Shown: positions 44,097 to 57,122 of the stretch, one piece after another | Layout of the letters: each line of letters opens with the position of its first letter | How positions within the stretch are numbered: the first letter of the stretch is position 1 | Source of the DNA: Crambe crambe | Taxonomy: Eukaryota > Porifera > Demospongiae > Poecilosclerida > Crambeidae | Direction: 5' to 3' | Assembly: GCA_963924555.1 (NCBI GenBank) | Contig: OZ004592.1 | Location: forward strand, 1 to 64,000 | Length of the DNA: 64,000 nucleotides | Program-made: the position numbers and the translations under genes | Notes under the pieces: model-generated | Told to the model about the DNA's origin: nothing | Database searches by the model: none | The model's input: the letters and a program-made list of their open reading frames with translations, nothing else

Positions 44097-47000
44097 TGTT
44101 CTCCTACTTTAACAGGGTAAAACGTGAAGATTGTGACGAGGATCGTAGTGAGGACCGTGGTGGCGGTGGTGGTGTTGACGATAAAGATTCCAGAAGCAAA
44201 AGACAAGCATCAAAAAGTGATGCGGTTGGCGAGGTGAGAGTGAAAGTTAGTAGACAGCTGTTACAGGGGTTTCATCTGCAAAGTGAATCATCTAGCCTAA
44301 AAAGAAACGTCGTATTATTATTGAATCTGATGATTCCGATGGGGAATGGATACCTGGTACTCCAGATAGAATTCTAACCTCCCCTGAAGGGGTAAAAGAA
44401 TCAAGAACAGAATCGTCAACAGCACAGTTTGGAAATGGCAACGCTTCAGCCATAGACACACCGACTTCATCTAGCAGAAAGTCCAAGTCATCCGCAGCAC
44501 CCTCGGGTCGCAATGAAGGAACGTTTCCCCACGATAAACTGAAATGGTTGCAAGAGGACCACCTCAAGTTAGTGACCTTTAAGCAATGTCTACTAGCAAA
44601 TGGTCTGTTTGCCCTTTAGGGATAGAGATGGTCGTGCTGTGACACATCCAGATTACAATCCAAGGACCCTTCAAGTTAGTACAGCTTTTTGATGCTAGGT
44701 CTTAAAATGCACCTTCATTCAGGTCCCACACAGTTACATCAGGAAATTGACACCTGGATTCCAGCAGTGGTGGACTATTAAAGCCGACAATTTCGATTCT
44801 GTTATAATGTTCAAGGTTAAAGAGTTTGTTTACGTTATGTGACACTAGTAACAATGCTCTTATTGCAATTTCAAAAGGTGGGCAAGTTTTACGAACTGTA
44901 TCATATGGATGCAGTGAAATGTGTCCGGGAACTGGGTCTTGCTTTCATGAAGTCAGATTTTGCTCACTGCGGCTTTCCTGAGGTAGCTTTTGGTCGCTAT
45001 TCCAATGCCTTGGTGAAAAAAGGCTACAAGTAAATTTCGCCCTTCAATTCTGCATCTGTGGCAACGTTCCCATTTTCGTAGAGTTGTCCGAGTTGAGCAG
45101 ATGGAGACCACCGCCATGATGGAGCAACGAATTAAAAAAGGTATCAATTTTCTGTAGGGTGCGCTAAAGTTATTCGTGTGAAATTACATTAGTTGGTGCT
45201 ACTACCAAAAGTGTTCGTGTTGTGAACAGAGAAGTTTGTTCCAGGATGACTCGAGGTAAATTTTTTGTCTTCGGTAAAACTTTATGTGCCCTCTGTGGAT
45301 TTTACAGGAACTCGGACTTTGAGTTTCTTTGATGGTGACTGTAGCGACGGTGAGAGTATGTTTCTCTTGGCCATTAAGGAGCTCCCTTTTACTGAAAGCC
45401 ATTCTGACAATGAATATGGAGTTTGCTTTGTAGATACCTGCGTTGGAACTATTCATGTTATTCAAAGAAACTCGTGGAGGCACTATTCAATCGCTTGTTT
45501 TTATAATAATTTCAGATTGGCCAGTTTAAGGACGACAGTCGGTGCTCTAGACTGAGGACACTGTTGGCCCATTATCCTCCAGCTCATTTACTGTATGAAA
45601 GACGTGGTTTATCGTCTCGTACTAGTCAGCTGATTGACTTACTACTGCCATCCAGTATCAAGGATGCACTAGTCACTGGTATGTTTCGGCGTGTGCAATA
45701 ACTATCCCTTTGTGCTGTAATCCTGCAGACAGCGAATTTTGGAATGCGGGCAGAACTCTTAAATTACTGGCTGAAGGCAATTACTTTGAACCCAGTGATG
45801 GCTCTGGTATTGTGTGGCCCCCACCTCTCAAGGAGATGCTAGGTGAATGTGGACACGAGATTCGTACATCTCGTGATGATTTCTTTCTCTTTTGCATACA
45901 ACAGAAGATACCCTTGGTCTAAGTGCAGCTGCTGGCTATGATCTTGCTGTCAGTGCCCTCGGGGCTGTCATTTGGTGTCTGAAAAGAGCGTGTATAGACC
46001 ATGCTATTCTTGCATTGGCAAGATTCGAGGTGTGTTTGTTTCGTTTTGTTTCGCTCGCTGAGATATTAGTTACTTTATAATTATGCACAAAAGATTTTTG
46101 AGCCACTGGATCTTTTAAGTGCTCCTGTTGCTACAGAGTTTCCCATTCAGCGATTGGTAGGGCAGCCATGTATTTTCTACTTCTGCTTACCGTTACGGTG
46201 GATTTTCCACTCTAGATCCTGGATGATGTTACTTTGACAAACTTGGATGTTTTAGGTGTCCCTGGCCACAGTGTGGGCACTTTACTGGAGAAACTAGACC
46301 ATACTGGCACTCCATTTGGCAAGCGTTTGCTGAGACGTTGGCTGTGTGCTCCCCTGGCAACTGCGTCTGCAATAGTTGCTAGACAAGATGCAGTGGAACA
46401 GTTGATGAAGAATCTGTCTCTCGTGGCGCAGGCTAAAGTGGTTCTCGCCAAGTTGCCAGATCTCGAGAGGCTACTTCGAAAGTAAACGAGTATCTAGCCA
46501 CAGTCGTGTTACTGACGTGTGTATGATATTTCCAGGATCCATACTCTTGGCTGTCACTCTAAAATCAAGGACCATCCCGATTCGAGAGCAATATTCTTTG
46601 ACCATGTCGTTTATAGCAAGAGAAAAATTGCCGACTTTATATCAATTCTGGATGGTTTACACTTGTCACGCAAACTGCTAGATGTATTTGAACCACATCT
46701 CAAAAGGTAATTGAACGAAATGTAGTGGCTAGATCTTTGATTACCTTGATTGTAGTCTTGATTCTCAGCTGCTGCGTGCAATTTTGACGGTCGGCGAGGG
46801 CGGACGATTCCCCGATTTAGAGAAGCAGTTGGCTTATTATGAGAATTCTTTTGACCGTGTTAAAGCGAAAGAGGAAGGTATCATCGTACCCAGAGAAGGA
46901 TTTAGCCCAGAGTGCGACTCTTCTCAGAAGGAGGTGAAGCTTATATCAGAAGAACTAGACCAATATTTAAAAGAGCAGCGAAAAAGGCTTGGATGCCAGG

Positions 47001-48549
47001 TGAGAACTACAGCCTGCGCTACATTATCATGTGGTGTTGCACATTTTTGTGATTTAGACTATAACGTATTGGGGCAGTGGCAGAAACCGATTTCAGTTGG
47101 AAGTGCCTGAATCGGTGTTATCCAAACACAGGATCGATGACTACGAAATGATATCTCGGAGGAAGGGATTTAGAAGGTGAAACTTTCCGTCCATTACTTT
47201 CTTTGCCTGTGACGGTGGTGTTTACAGATACAAGACCCCAGCCATCAGTGCAATGCTGGGGAGATTGACTGCTGCAGAAGAGAAGAGAGACATGACTCTG
47301 AGAAACATAATGGGAGAGCTCTTCTACTCTTTTGATCAACGGTACTTGAGTGTATAGTTGCGTACAGGAAGGTTTCATGAGGGTACCTTTTCTCCCCAGC
47401 TTTTCTCTGTGGGATGATGCAGTAGACTGTTTGGCAATCTTGGATGTTTTGATGAGTTTTGCCACCTACAGGCAAGAACAATGTATGACTGTGGATTTCT
47501 AATCACTTGCATCTCTGATGTGCAGTGCTGAATCGGAGCAAATGTGTCGGCCAGTTATAGCGGAAAGTTCCTTGCCTTTCCTCAAAGTGCTGGATGGACG
47601 ACATCCTTGTGTCGGAGGGGATTTCATTCCCAATGATGTGGTGATAGAGGGCTCGAAGAGTTGCCTGCTAGTGACAGGGCCCAATATGGGAGGAAAATCC
47701 ACCCTCATGAGGCAGACGGGTCTCTTGGTTGTGCTTGCTCAACTGGTATACTTTGATTGTAGATTTCTTTCGGCCGAAGTAATGTGATACTATGCCTCGT
47801 AGGGATGCCACGTTCCAGCTAGAAGCTGTCGGTTAAGTCCTGTTGACCGCATATTCACTCGAATGGGTGCATCAGATAGGATCATGGCCAAGGAAAGCAC
47901 ATTCTTTGTGGAACTCAAAGAAACTTCTTGCATTTTGCAGCATGTATCTCGTTCCTCGCTGGTTCTGGTGGACGAACTAGGTGACTATTGTCGTGCCTCT
48001 GTACTGTGACGTTGAGCATCATGAATTTCTCAGGTAGAGGAACTGCTACTTATGATGGAGCAGCCCTAGCAAGTGCAGTCCTCCAGCAGTTGGCCAAAGT
48101 CGAGTGTCGGACTCTCTTTTCCACACACTACCACTTCCTTGTGGATGAGTATGTGGGCAACCTTCACGTCCAGCTTGGACACATGGTACAAATATCATAT
48201 TTGAGACTCTTATCGTGATACGGTTAAATGTGGTACAAAGGCTTGTATGGTGGAAGGTGAGGGAGAGGAGGAATCCATAACTTTCCTTTACAAACTGACC
48301 GAAGGGGCTTGTCCCAAGAGTTACGGCTTCAACGTAGCACAGTTGGCAGGTCTTCCTGCCGATGTCATTGCACTTGCACGCAGGAAAGCAGTTGCATGTG
48401 AAAGAGAGGCTGAACAGATCAGATTGCTCAGGTTCAGTATATTATTGGCAGTGTGTGATGTTTACATCTTACTCTCTTTACTGTTATGTAGGAGGGTACT
48501 GATGCAAGATTTCGTGATTTCTGACTTAAAAGATGTTCACAGTATTTGA
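44097..48549 (+). CDS. MSH6: DNA mismatch repair protein MSH6
   Basis: MSH6 pairs with MSH2 as MutS-alpha to recognise base mismatches. The start at 44097 gives [12 protein letters not shown], a PCNA-binding PIP-like motif at the extreme N-terminus. A short disordered acidic linker leads directly to [12 protein letters not shown] and the mismatch-binding domain ([40 protein letters not shown] with the F-x-E motif region). The connector, core and clamp follow ([60 protein letters not shown]). The ATPase carries Walker [17 protein letters not shown], then [19 protein letters not shown] and [20 protein letters not shown] with [10 protein letters not shown]. The PWWP domain of vertebrate MSH6 is absent. 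An alternative upstream ATG at 44069 would add seven extra codons plus two. It ends at 48549, and an AATAAA is at 48569. Confidence 0.95.
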
Positions 48550-48632
48550 ACTTGATCTGTACCTGAAAAATAAAATTAAACTCTGGTGGGTATTATCTAG
48601 AATTTAGTGGTCCCCGTGTTAATGTAATTATT

Positions 48633-49758
48633 ATGGCTGGCCCTACCCCAGCATTGTGTGCTTTTTGTAGCCGCGAGGATGTGAGCACAGATACTGTAGG
48701 CGAATTGCTTTCGCGAAGAAATGTGTCGGTACATCAGTACTGTTTGGTAAGACCCAGTGAACTATTTCCACCAGGTTCGATCTGTGTGATTTCACTTTGC
48801 AGTATTTTTCATCTGGTTTGGCACAGTCCGGTGATGAAAACGACCATGTTGACACTACTATAAACGGTTTCCAACTCGGAGACATTGTAAAGGAGCTTCG
48901 TCGTGGCAGTGCCATCAAATGTTGTGGCTGTGGTAAACCTGGTGGTTTTGTAGGCTGTATGGTCAAGAGCTGTCCAAATGCTGGTCATTTTCCTTGCCTC
49001 CACAGACTAGGTTATACATTTCACTATGGAGGGAACTTTGAAGCTTACTGCCCAAAACACTGTCCAACTCAGCCGAGGCTGGCCCCCAAAAACTTGCTGC
49101 AAGAGTGTTGCATATGCCTCTCTCCTCTCAGTGCTTGTGATCAGCAACTCTACTGTCCAGCTTGTTTGACCACGTTTCACAAGGCTTGTGTCCAGGTTAG
49201 TTACGCATGCCGGCACAGCACATGGTGTGGCCTCTTCATTATTGGCACCTTGTAGAAGCAAGCTCTCTCTGCTGGTCTCTACCACATGTGTTGTCCTGTA
49301 TGCAAGAAGAAGGAATCGTACTGTGATGAAATGCTTAGGATGGGCATAGCTATACCTGACAGGCAAGCTCTGCTTTTAAAAGATGTTGAATTAATTGCTA
49401 ATGTGAGTAGAGATGCCGAGTGGGAAGTTAGTGGAGACTACGCTACTGAAGACTTTGAGTATTGCAGTGCTGAACTTTGTACCTGCCCACATGGACGGTC
49501 CTATTCGACTCAGATAGGGTGAGTGTTGCCATTCAGTCGTGACATTATGAGAGATCGTTCTCTAGAAAGTATCGGATGAGAAAATGTTCGACTTGTGGCC
49601 AATGGAGGGGTCACGTGGATTGCTTGAGGAGAGAAGTAGCAACCGAATGTGGGGATTGCACCAAAACGAGTACTCTCGTTCAGACGCTTGTGAAATCTGA
49701 AAATTCATTGCTTGTCAAAAATCGAGCAGCAGAGGTACACATTGGAATTCTCGAGTGA
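48633..49758 (+). CDS. PHF7/G2E3-like extended PHD finger protein
   Basis: Cysteine-rich zinc-binding protein in four exons (48633-48746, 48803 to about 49195, 49256 to about 49519, 49566-49758). The order matches PHF7: CAFCSRED and a half-finger, then DIVKELRRGSAIKCCGCGKP and GCMVKSCPNAGHFPCLHRLG, giving an extended PHD. Next come LQECCICLSPLSACDQQLYC and TTFHKACVQ joined to KQALSAGLYHMCCPVCKKKE, an atypical RING/PHD. Then YCDEMLRMGIAIPDRQALLL, CPHGRSYSTQIG and RMRKCSTCGQWRGHVDCLRR with ECGDCTKTS. In mammals PHF7 binds histone H3 and ubiquitylates H2A in the testis; G2E3 shares the zinc fingers but adds a HECT domain, absent here. The C-terminus is uncertain: a further in-line frame runs to about 49966. 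It lies 83 bases after MSH6, same strand. Confidence 0.75.
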
Positions 49759-49981
49759 CTGTAATTGCACACTAGTTTTTGGTAACTACCCAGAATGGAG
49801 AACCCCTTCACTTGCAAAGGAGCAGTGGCTTACACTTCCCCGACAATTCCCTCGGACCCAAATTCAAAATACCAGTGCTAGCACTGAAGAGACTCGATGC
49901 TCGAGACATTTTAGAGATCAAAAAATCAGGCTACTGACATCATTATCATCCAATTCTTGTTTATAGTGCAAGTCATTCAAA

Positions 49982-51431
49982 TCAATAATTTTTGTCCAAA
50001 ACTGCTGAAGTGACTTGTTGGTCCACGCCACACCTGCCTTTACCTCTGACGATCCTGAAATACCCTTTCTCTCCCCACTTTTCTCCCCAGCTGTTTTTGA
50101 CTAGCCAGTATGGTTTCGTCCTGAACAAGCCTTGCTGTACCCCATAGCCCACCAACAAAACAGCTGCATCCAGTATGAATTATTGTGAGCATAAAAAGAG
50201 TAATACCATACCGTGGTTCAATTCTTTTGGGTTACAAGGAAGAATGGGATCCCACACACCAGAGTGGTAGAACTGCAGAGTGCCCGCATTGATTGCAATT
50301 GATAGTGGTCCTCTGTTCACCAACTCTGACCGCATCACCGTCTCGTTCTGATCGACGATTGCATGGTGTATTGTCTTGTCCTCCAATTGTATAGGCACTC
50401 ACTTTGCTGATGGCTACCCACGACTTGAGTTTCAAGCCGGGAATCAGGTGTGAGGAGTTGAATTTGGCTGCACAGCTCTCGTTTTTAATGCATGAAGTGG
50501 GAGGCACTGGTGGTCCGCATCGAGTCTTGTTATAACCAGGAGCCATGCATGGAAAGCATTTGCCAAATCCACTGCAGTAAGGATAGTCCTCTTCTGATTC
50601 TATCCCACCCTGTGCCAAACATCAATAACTATCGATGCAAGATCTCTCTCTACGAGCTTACAAGTCTCGTCAGATACTGATAAGCAAGGTAAGGCCATCC
50701 TCCGAAAACACCACAATCTGTATTCATGCTGCACGTCAGTAAGAATAAAAACCAGTTTGAAATGAAACATCGAGCTAACTTATTGGGGTCAAAGGTTGCA
50801 TCACAGTCCACCAGGAGTTCTGCTGAGAGGGAAACCAAAGGGTGTCCACTCAGTGCCCACTGCCCCTCGATATTCCCCACAGTACTAAAAGCCCAACAGG
50901 ACCCAACTGATCCTTGATCCTTGACACTGGATATGACTTTCCTCTCTCGCCAGTCAAAGCTGTCGGGAAGGTTACTTGGTACGATATCGGTAGTAGAAGT
51001 TGCATAGACCTCGGGGGGGAATGCAACAGGTGAAGCTGGTTGCATCAACACCGAGGATTTAAATTCAGCCGCAGTCATGTCAGCAAACTGGTTCAGCTTG
51101 AAAGTTACATCTCTGGAAAAAAAATCCTAGTGCACTGGACTCTAAATAGCTAAATGACACATACCTCTCCTTGTACTGACGATTGAGGGATTCCACTACT
51201 ACAGTATTTTCAGCGAAAATGGTTTCTCTTATCTTGGCTTCTTCCTCAGTCGAATAGTTCTTTGCATGTAGCAAGCTCCACTCCATGAAACCTGTCTCAT
51301 AGCTGCTGGCACTCACTCCAATTCTTTGGGTTAGAAAACTAATAAAATTATCAACTAAAAACTGACTGACTGACATACGATATTATTACGGTGAATATTC
51401 CGATACAAAACATAGGCTTGACACCTGCCAT
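49982..51431 (-). CDS. Papain-family cysteine protease (cathepsin F/L-like)
   Basis: Secreted or lysosomal C1A protease. The start at 51431 gives [18 protein letters not shown], a signal peptide. The I29-type inhibitory prodomain reads [38 protein letters not shown] and [16 protein letters not shown]. The mature enzyme begins near [20 protein letters not shown] and has the catalytic cysteine in [20 protein letters not shown]. The catalytic histidine is in [10 protein letters not shown], split by an intron after AACCACG, and the asparagine is in [20 protein letters not shown]. It ends [11 protein letters not shown] cysteine-rich insertion after [12 protein letters not shown] ([34 protein letters not shown]) is longer than in standard cathepsins L or F. 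The glutamine of the oxyanion hole (KDQGSV) is present. Head-to-head with LRRC9. Confidence 0.85.
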
Positions 51432-51594
51432 GCTCTGCACATAAAAATGGACTTTGTTTCACATGCCCACTGTGTTTCTCATCTGGCTGATTGGTATTTA
51501 AGATAAGAATTTTATTGACGTTGCCATAACTACAGCCTGTACTGCATGCAGGTGCTAGCTGGCTGGGTAGCCATGCTAGCTGGCGGGGCCAACA
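51432..51594. promoter_or_regulatory. Intergenic region between protease and LRRC9 starts
   Basis: 163 bases between opposed start codons; probable bidirectional promoter by layout. It contains a short tandem gctagctggc duplication near 51555-51585. Confidence 0.4.
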
Positions 51595-54500
51595 ATGTCG
51601 TCTGTTACTAGTACAGAACCCGCCATTGCCAAGAGTACTACTTCCAGGAAAAGTAAGAACAAAGATAAGAAATTACCTGCAGCTACAGGCAATCTCCCCG
51701 AGGATGCTGATGAATCCATAATGAGAGAATTGGTTAGCTCATTCGTTCAGCTAGTTGGTAAACTTAGTGACTAGTCTAGCTGTACTTATCATTCATAGTG
51801 TACAGTGAATGGAATAAACTACGACAAACTGCATCAGTCCAGTTATGCAGCCAAAGTAAACAAGTTGGAGATCTTCTTCTTTGGCTGTCCACGCATGCCA
51901 TCTGGTATGCACATGTTCTCAAATTTGAGTACTCTCTGTATCGTAAATCAGCATTTTGACGAGATGAGTGGTTTGCAGGAATGTCTAACATTGGAGGAAC
52001 TTTGGATCTGTGAAACACAAGTGCAGGTGGGCCCCTATAAGATCGTGATGCATGTGGAATGGTTGCACTGTGTATTATCTCTAGAAAATTGAGGGCCTCT
52101 CCTGCTGCACAAATCTAGTCAGGCTTTACCTCTATTCCAATAAGATCACCAAAATTGAAGGGTTGGAGACACTTTCCAAGTTGGAGAAACTGTGGTTGAA
52201 TGGCAACGGCATAGGTCTGATCGAGGTCTGTGATATACGTAAATCGGTGAAAGGATGGGATAGAGTATCTGTTCAACCTGCAGGGCATAGAGGAACTCTA
52301 CCAGTTGAATGATTTGAACTTGTCCTCCAATGAAATCACCGCCATAGGACATGCACTCGATCACTTGTCCCAACTCGAAACGCTTGGTTTGTCTGGAAAT
52401 GACATCACTTCTCTTTGCGTAAGTAAAATTGTGCCACTGAAGTCTAGTACTTCACATGCACGTGCACAGGAGATCGTTCACTTGGCCAGCCTCCCCAAAC
52501 TGAGGTCCTTGTCACTGTGCCATCCAATGGACTCCCCCAATCCCGTATGCCGTCTCTGCAACTATTCCACTCATACTCTGTACCACCTGCCTCAACTGAA
52601 CTGGCTGGATGGCCGGGAAGTTTCTTCGCATGACCTCAGGAAGCTGGTCCAGGGCCTGGTCGCCAGGAAAATTCAGTACTATCGAATGAAAATTCATCAC
52701 TGTCGTACTGTCGAGAAATTTGAAGAAAAGCATGTGGAAGAGAAAATGAATGCTCACTTGGAAACTTGCAATGGCAAAAAAAGGACTCTCACCAAGCTCT
52801 TGAAATGTGTACGGTATTATTTCAGGATCTGGTCTAGATTAACTAATGGTAACTCCCTTTTATAGCTCAGTTTCACCCAAGCACCTTCTGGCGATCGAGA
52901 ATCGTTGCTGTCCAAACAAGTCTCGCTCATCAACTGCCACATCGATAAGTAAGTAGCTGGTGTGACCGGTATTTTTTTTTTTTTTGACCGATTTCTTGTC
53001 CATTCAGGTTCAGACAAATCTGCTTGGACGTGTGTCGTGCCATCAGAGAAGAGGAAGAGCAAAAGTGCATGTATTGGCTGATGGAGTTGGAATCCGGAGG
53101 CAACGTTAAACTTACTTCTTACCTCTCCACTCACCCATGCTTCAAATCTTGTTCAGAACTCGTCCATTCGCGTTTCTCCGTGACAGATCGCGGTGTTCGA
53201 AATTTAGGAATCAGTGGTCTGGAAGTGACCAAGGTTATTAGAGTTGAAAACAGGCTCCTTTTCAATTGGTAATTTTAGTAAACCAACGGTTTCAACTGAT
53301 CCGTTAACCTGTGATGAAATTTAGTTTTAACGACAAGCTCAAGTTCTTATTGGATAAAGAACCCTACTTATCCATGACTCCCACTCAACTTTACAAGAGG
53401 ATGGTGGATTACTTCTTCCTCGTCTGGCAGCCAGGTAATTAGCACGTGCACGCTCTGAGAGGATTTAATGTTCTACTCGTATCATTCTTCAGAAAACGAG
53501 TCGCTGTGTTATATCTGCCAAGATGGTTTTTCTGCCGATTCTCTGCCTTGTATCTGGCTCACTAACTCTGTCAACATTGCAGATCACTCGCGTTTAGTTA
53601 AAGAAAAAAGTGATCTGGCTAAGGTACAAAGTGGTCAACTCCTCCTCTGTAAAGTATTCGTTGGACAGTCGGCAGAGACTACCATCTCTGAATCGTAAGT
53701 GCCTCTGGCTACAGTGGTAATGATCTGTTTGTGATATATATCACTAAAGCCCCAGCAGACTAGCCTTTCCAGTCGTTGACTCGGTCTTCCGAGTTTATGG
53801 ACCTACAACCAACACTACGCCAGACAATAGTGCCGACTTCCACCCCAAAGACTGGTTCGTATTTGATAACAGATTAGTCTTGCCAGAATACATTATCCAT
53901 TTCAAATACCTCTCTCCGGTAAGCAAACTAGTCGTGTGAGTAATTGTTGATTGTTGCTCTCTCTTACTCGTAGCACCTTGCTCGGGATCCGCTCGAAGAA
54001 TTCATCTCTGAGAATTCACTTGTGACAGACGAGGACATTGCCACATTGGCTAGCTCTCGTGTTTCGCTGAGCCCTCGTCTTGCCATGCTGGACGAGTCCA
54101 CTCTTTTAGAGCTCACTGGTCATCCGTCCATGGCTAGTATTCAGGTGCTTTCAACTCCTTCTATTGTCCGATAATTATTTTTTTTCAATGTGCAGCAAGT
54201 CAATCTCTGTAATCATCGCCTGACGAGATTTCGGCTTGCACCGGGTTTACCTCAGATAACTTCACTAATTCTCAGTTCTAACGAGCTCACCAATGCTGAA
54301 GATTTCTGCCACATGGTACGTTATCCTGTTCTGATTCCATTCAACTATATTTTTGCACTCTTCCTAGCCTAATTTGGAGCTGTTGGACGTCAGCTACAAC
54401 AAGCTGACCAATCTCCAGGGCTTAAAGGTATTGCAGACCTGATACTAGGCTGACCTTTCCCCCTTTATCTTATAACAATGGTCAGGGTGTTCCCAGACTG

Positions 54501-57100
54501 ACATCACTGGATATCAGCTGGAACTCTTTAACTAATCATCACGATGATCTGGGTCCTCTTCGTAAGCACTGCCCTCTCTTAGAGTCCTTGGATACTCGCC
54601 AAAACCCTTGGGCAAAAGTGAGTTATCGAAAAGTTGTCAGCATTGATTGTATTCTTCTGGCACTCCTAGCAAGAGCGATTGAGAGAATACATTGTGGGTA
54701 GGTTGAAGACCCTTCGTACTGTAGATGGGTGTTTGGTAACTCAGGAAGAGGCATCTAAAGCTGCAAAAAAATTTTCTTCGTCACACCTCACTTTGACTAC
54801 CCTTTTAAGCCATTCACACGTCGATGGATCGTTGCCCTCTCCCAGCCTCAACATAGATCCCCGTGCTCACGCCCTCTGGAAGGAGGGCCAACCCTATCCA
54901 CTCCAGCAGACCATAAACCTTGGCACTGACTTCAATGATAAAGTCAGTCAGTAGTGGTAATAATTGGGACCATTTCTATATTTCTCTGCGACCCGTTCAA
55001 CAGGTGACCACCGTATGTCTCTGTGATCTTGGTCTTCGCAAGTTAGCTCACTTGGACCAACTTCCTAATTTGCGCTGGCTGTCACTGGCCAACAATGCTC
55101 TCACTTCCCTGGAGGTATTTTTTATTTGTTTGTTTGTTTGTTTTGTTTTATTTTTCTTTGTTTATTTCCCAGATGAATTGCATTATTCTTACACACTTTG
55201 TAGGACATAACTCGGTGCGTTAAACTGGAAGAACTCACTCTGGACAACAATCAGTTGAGTAATCTAGAAGGAATAGCAAATTTTCCCTCCCTTCGCTGGC
55301 TATCTATGTCAGGTAACAAGCTTACTGCACTCTCTTGTTCACTGTGGGGACTATCCAAGTTGCAGTACGTCAATATGTGCCATAATGCACTCTCCGCATT
55401 GCATGAGCTGAAGGTATGTGATTAACTATTTCGAAATAATTTTTGACGAAAGCATGTGGAAATAGCATCTATCAGGTCTGTTGGAACTGTATCTGAGTGG
55501 AAACCTTGTATCCAGTTCGCGAGAGCTGCTTTTCCTCAAATCTCTTACTTCTCTCGTGGTTTTGGACTTGACTTTCAATCCTTTGGCTGCCCAGACTACT
55601 TACAGATCTTTCGTCATATTTCACCTTAGCTTCCTCAAGGCACTTGATGGCAGGCCTATTGTGAGTAGTTATAATGGTATGTCTGTTTAATGACTGTGTC
55701 TCTTCAGGAGGTCGGAGAAGTAGCAGAGGCCAAAGAAAAACTCGGAGGACGGTATAATACTGTTCATATCGTCTGGCACGATAATCACCTTCTTGCACTC
55801 TCGATATAGACTGACTCAAGACTTCATATTTCAAAAGTACCCTAGTTTGAAGTTTAAAGACGTATCGAAGTTGGATCTTCCCAACTGTGGGCTCAAGCAT
55901 GTAGACCTCAGTCCCGTGCAGTCATTTAATAATTTGGCCAGGTAGGTATTAATGATATCATTCTGTGCTTATTTGACTGTGATAATCTTTTTAGTCTCAA
56001 CTTGGAACATAATTCTCTGACATCGTTCAGTGGTTTAGTCCACCTCAGTAACCTTAAGGTAATGAATGTGCAGATTGCAATGGAATTCGATCGTCACCCT
56101 GTCCTGTCGTTCAGGTCCTCTGTCTCAATCACAACCGAATTGAGCATCTACTGCCTGCTGGTGACCCAGCATTCGATACAGATGTCCTCCACAATTTGCA
56201 AGTCCTCCACCTTGCATATAATGGCATCGTTAATGTGGCCAACTTACTTCTTGGTAGAATCACATCACTCAGAGCTCTGTTCCTACAAGGTACTGTTATC
56301 CTTTCCTCCTCAGATTCTCACTAATAATTATCTTTCCAGGAAATGAGATCTGTAAAGTCGAAGGCCTGCAAAACTTGGAAGCTCTCACTGAACTCGTTTT
56401 GGATCGTAATAAGATAAAGGTCACTACTGGATAAGAGAAATAATAACTTGTCTACACCATTTAATATACAGAACCTGCAGGAAGATTCCTTAGCTGGGCT
56501 CACCAACCTCAAAGAATTACATCTAGAAGAGAATAGACTGCGAGATCTCTCACATTTCAAACCGCATCCCTGTCTAGAACGCCTGTACCTTGGACTAAAT
56601 CGCATACAAGACTACAGCGAACTGGAGAAGCTAAGCTTCTTAGAAAACCTGGTTGAGCTGTCTGTCATGAGTAATCCAGTAAGCTTCGAGAGGATGTCTC
56701 GACCGTGGTATCATTTTGGTTCTCTTTCTCAGGTGTCAAGGAGATTGCAGCATAGAATCCTTCTCGTTTATCAGCATCCTCATCTGATGTCACTGGATGG
56801 GGTTATGATCACTGCCACAGAGAGACAGGTTGCCGAACAAACTTTCGATACAGATCGGCAGGTGAATTATAATGAAACTCGCAGTATGTAAGTAACGAGA
56901 ATAAGGTTTTCTTTCAGGATGTTGACATCCATAGAGACATAGCCTTCCCTTCGGGTGCTACACCATTGAAAGTGATGAATGTTCCATTCGGCCATAATCA
57001 ATCACAGCAGAGACGCCAGCCTCAGCTGGACCCCAGAGCTCTGCATGGACACATACAAAATGTACAGACTTTCCATGATAAGAAAAGAGGGAAAAAGTAA
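51595..57100 (+). CDS. LRRC9: Leucine-rich repeat-containing protein 9
   Basis: Long LRR protein associated with ciliated cells. The start at 51595 gives MSSVTSTEPAIAKSTTSRKS with a short basic leader, then ELVTVNGINYDKLH and KLEIFFFGCPRMPSGMHMFS, as in human LRRC9. LRRs follow (LVRLYLYSNKITKIEGLETL, LEKLWLNGNGIGLIE, LNDLNLSSNEITAIGHALDH). The conserved NPVCRLCNYSTHTLYHLPQL capping motif comes next, then a non-LRR middle with coiled coil and HSRFSVTDRGVRNLGISGLE. A second and third set of LRRs follows (LRWLSLANNALTSLE, LEELTLDNNQLSNLEG, LYLSGNLVSSSRELLFLKSL, LHLEENRLRDLSHFKPHPCL). It ends FGHNQSQQRRQPQLDPRA and a lysine-rich tail, TAA at 57098-57100. Around 30 exons. Domain order is the same as in vertebrates, and no break was found. 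Confidence 0.9.
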
Positions 57101-57110
57101 AAATTGATGT

Positions 57111-57122
57111 TGCGCATGCGCA
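57111..57122. promoter_or_regulatory. NRF-1-like palindrome upstream of the DAZAP1/Musashi-type gene
   Basis: tgcgcatgcgca is a perfect NRF-1 consensus palindrome, 10 bases after the LRRC9 stop and 188 bases before the next start codon. This short spacer likely holds the promoter of the downstream gene. Confidence 0.45.

Noticed and set aside
3303-44097. DNA-repair gene cluster (RAD51AP1, RDM1, MSH6)
   Set aside because: They lie 31 kb and 8 kb apart with unrelated genes between and different strands, so functional clustering is not supported.
44097-48549. Apparent frame changes along MSH6
   Set aside because: They coincide with short GT-AG introns, and the spliced frames restore the MutS motifs in order.
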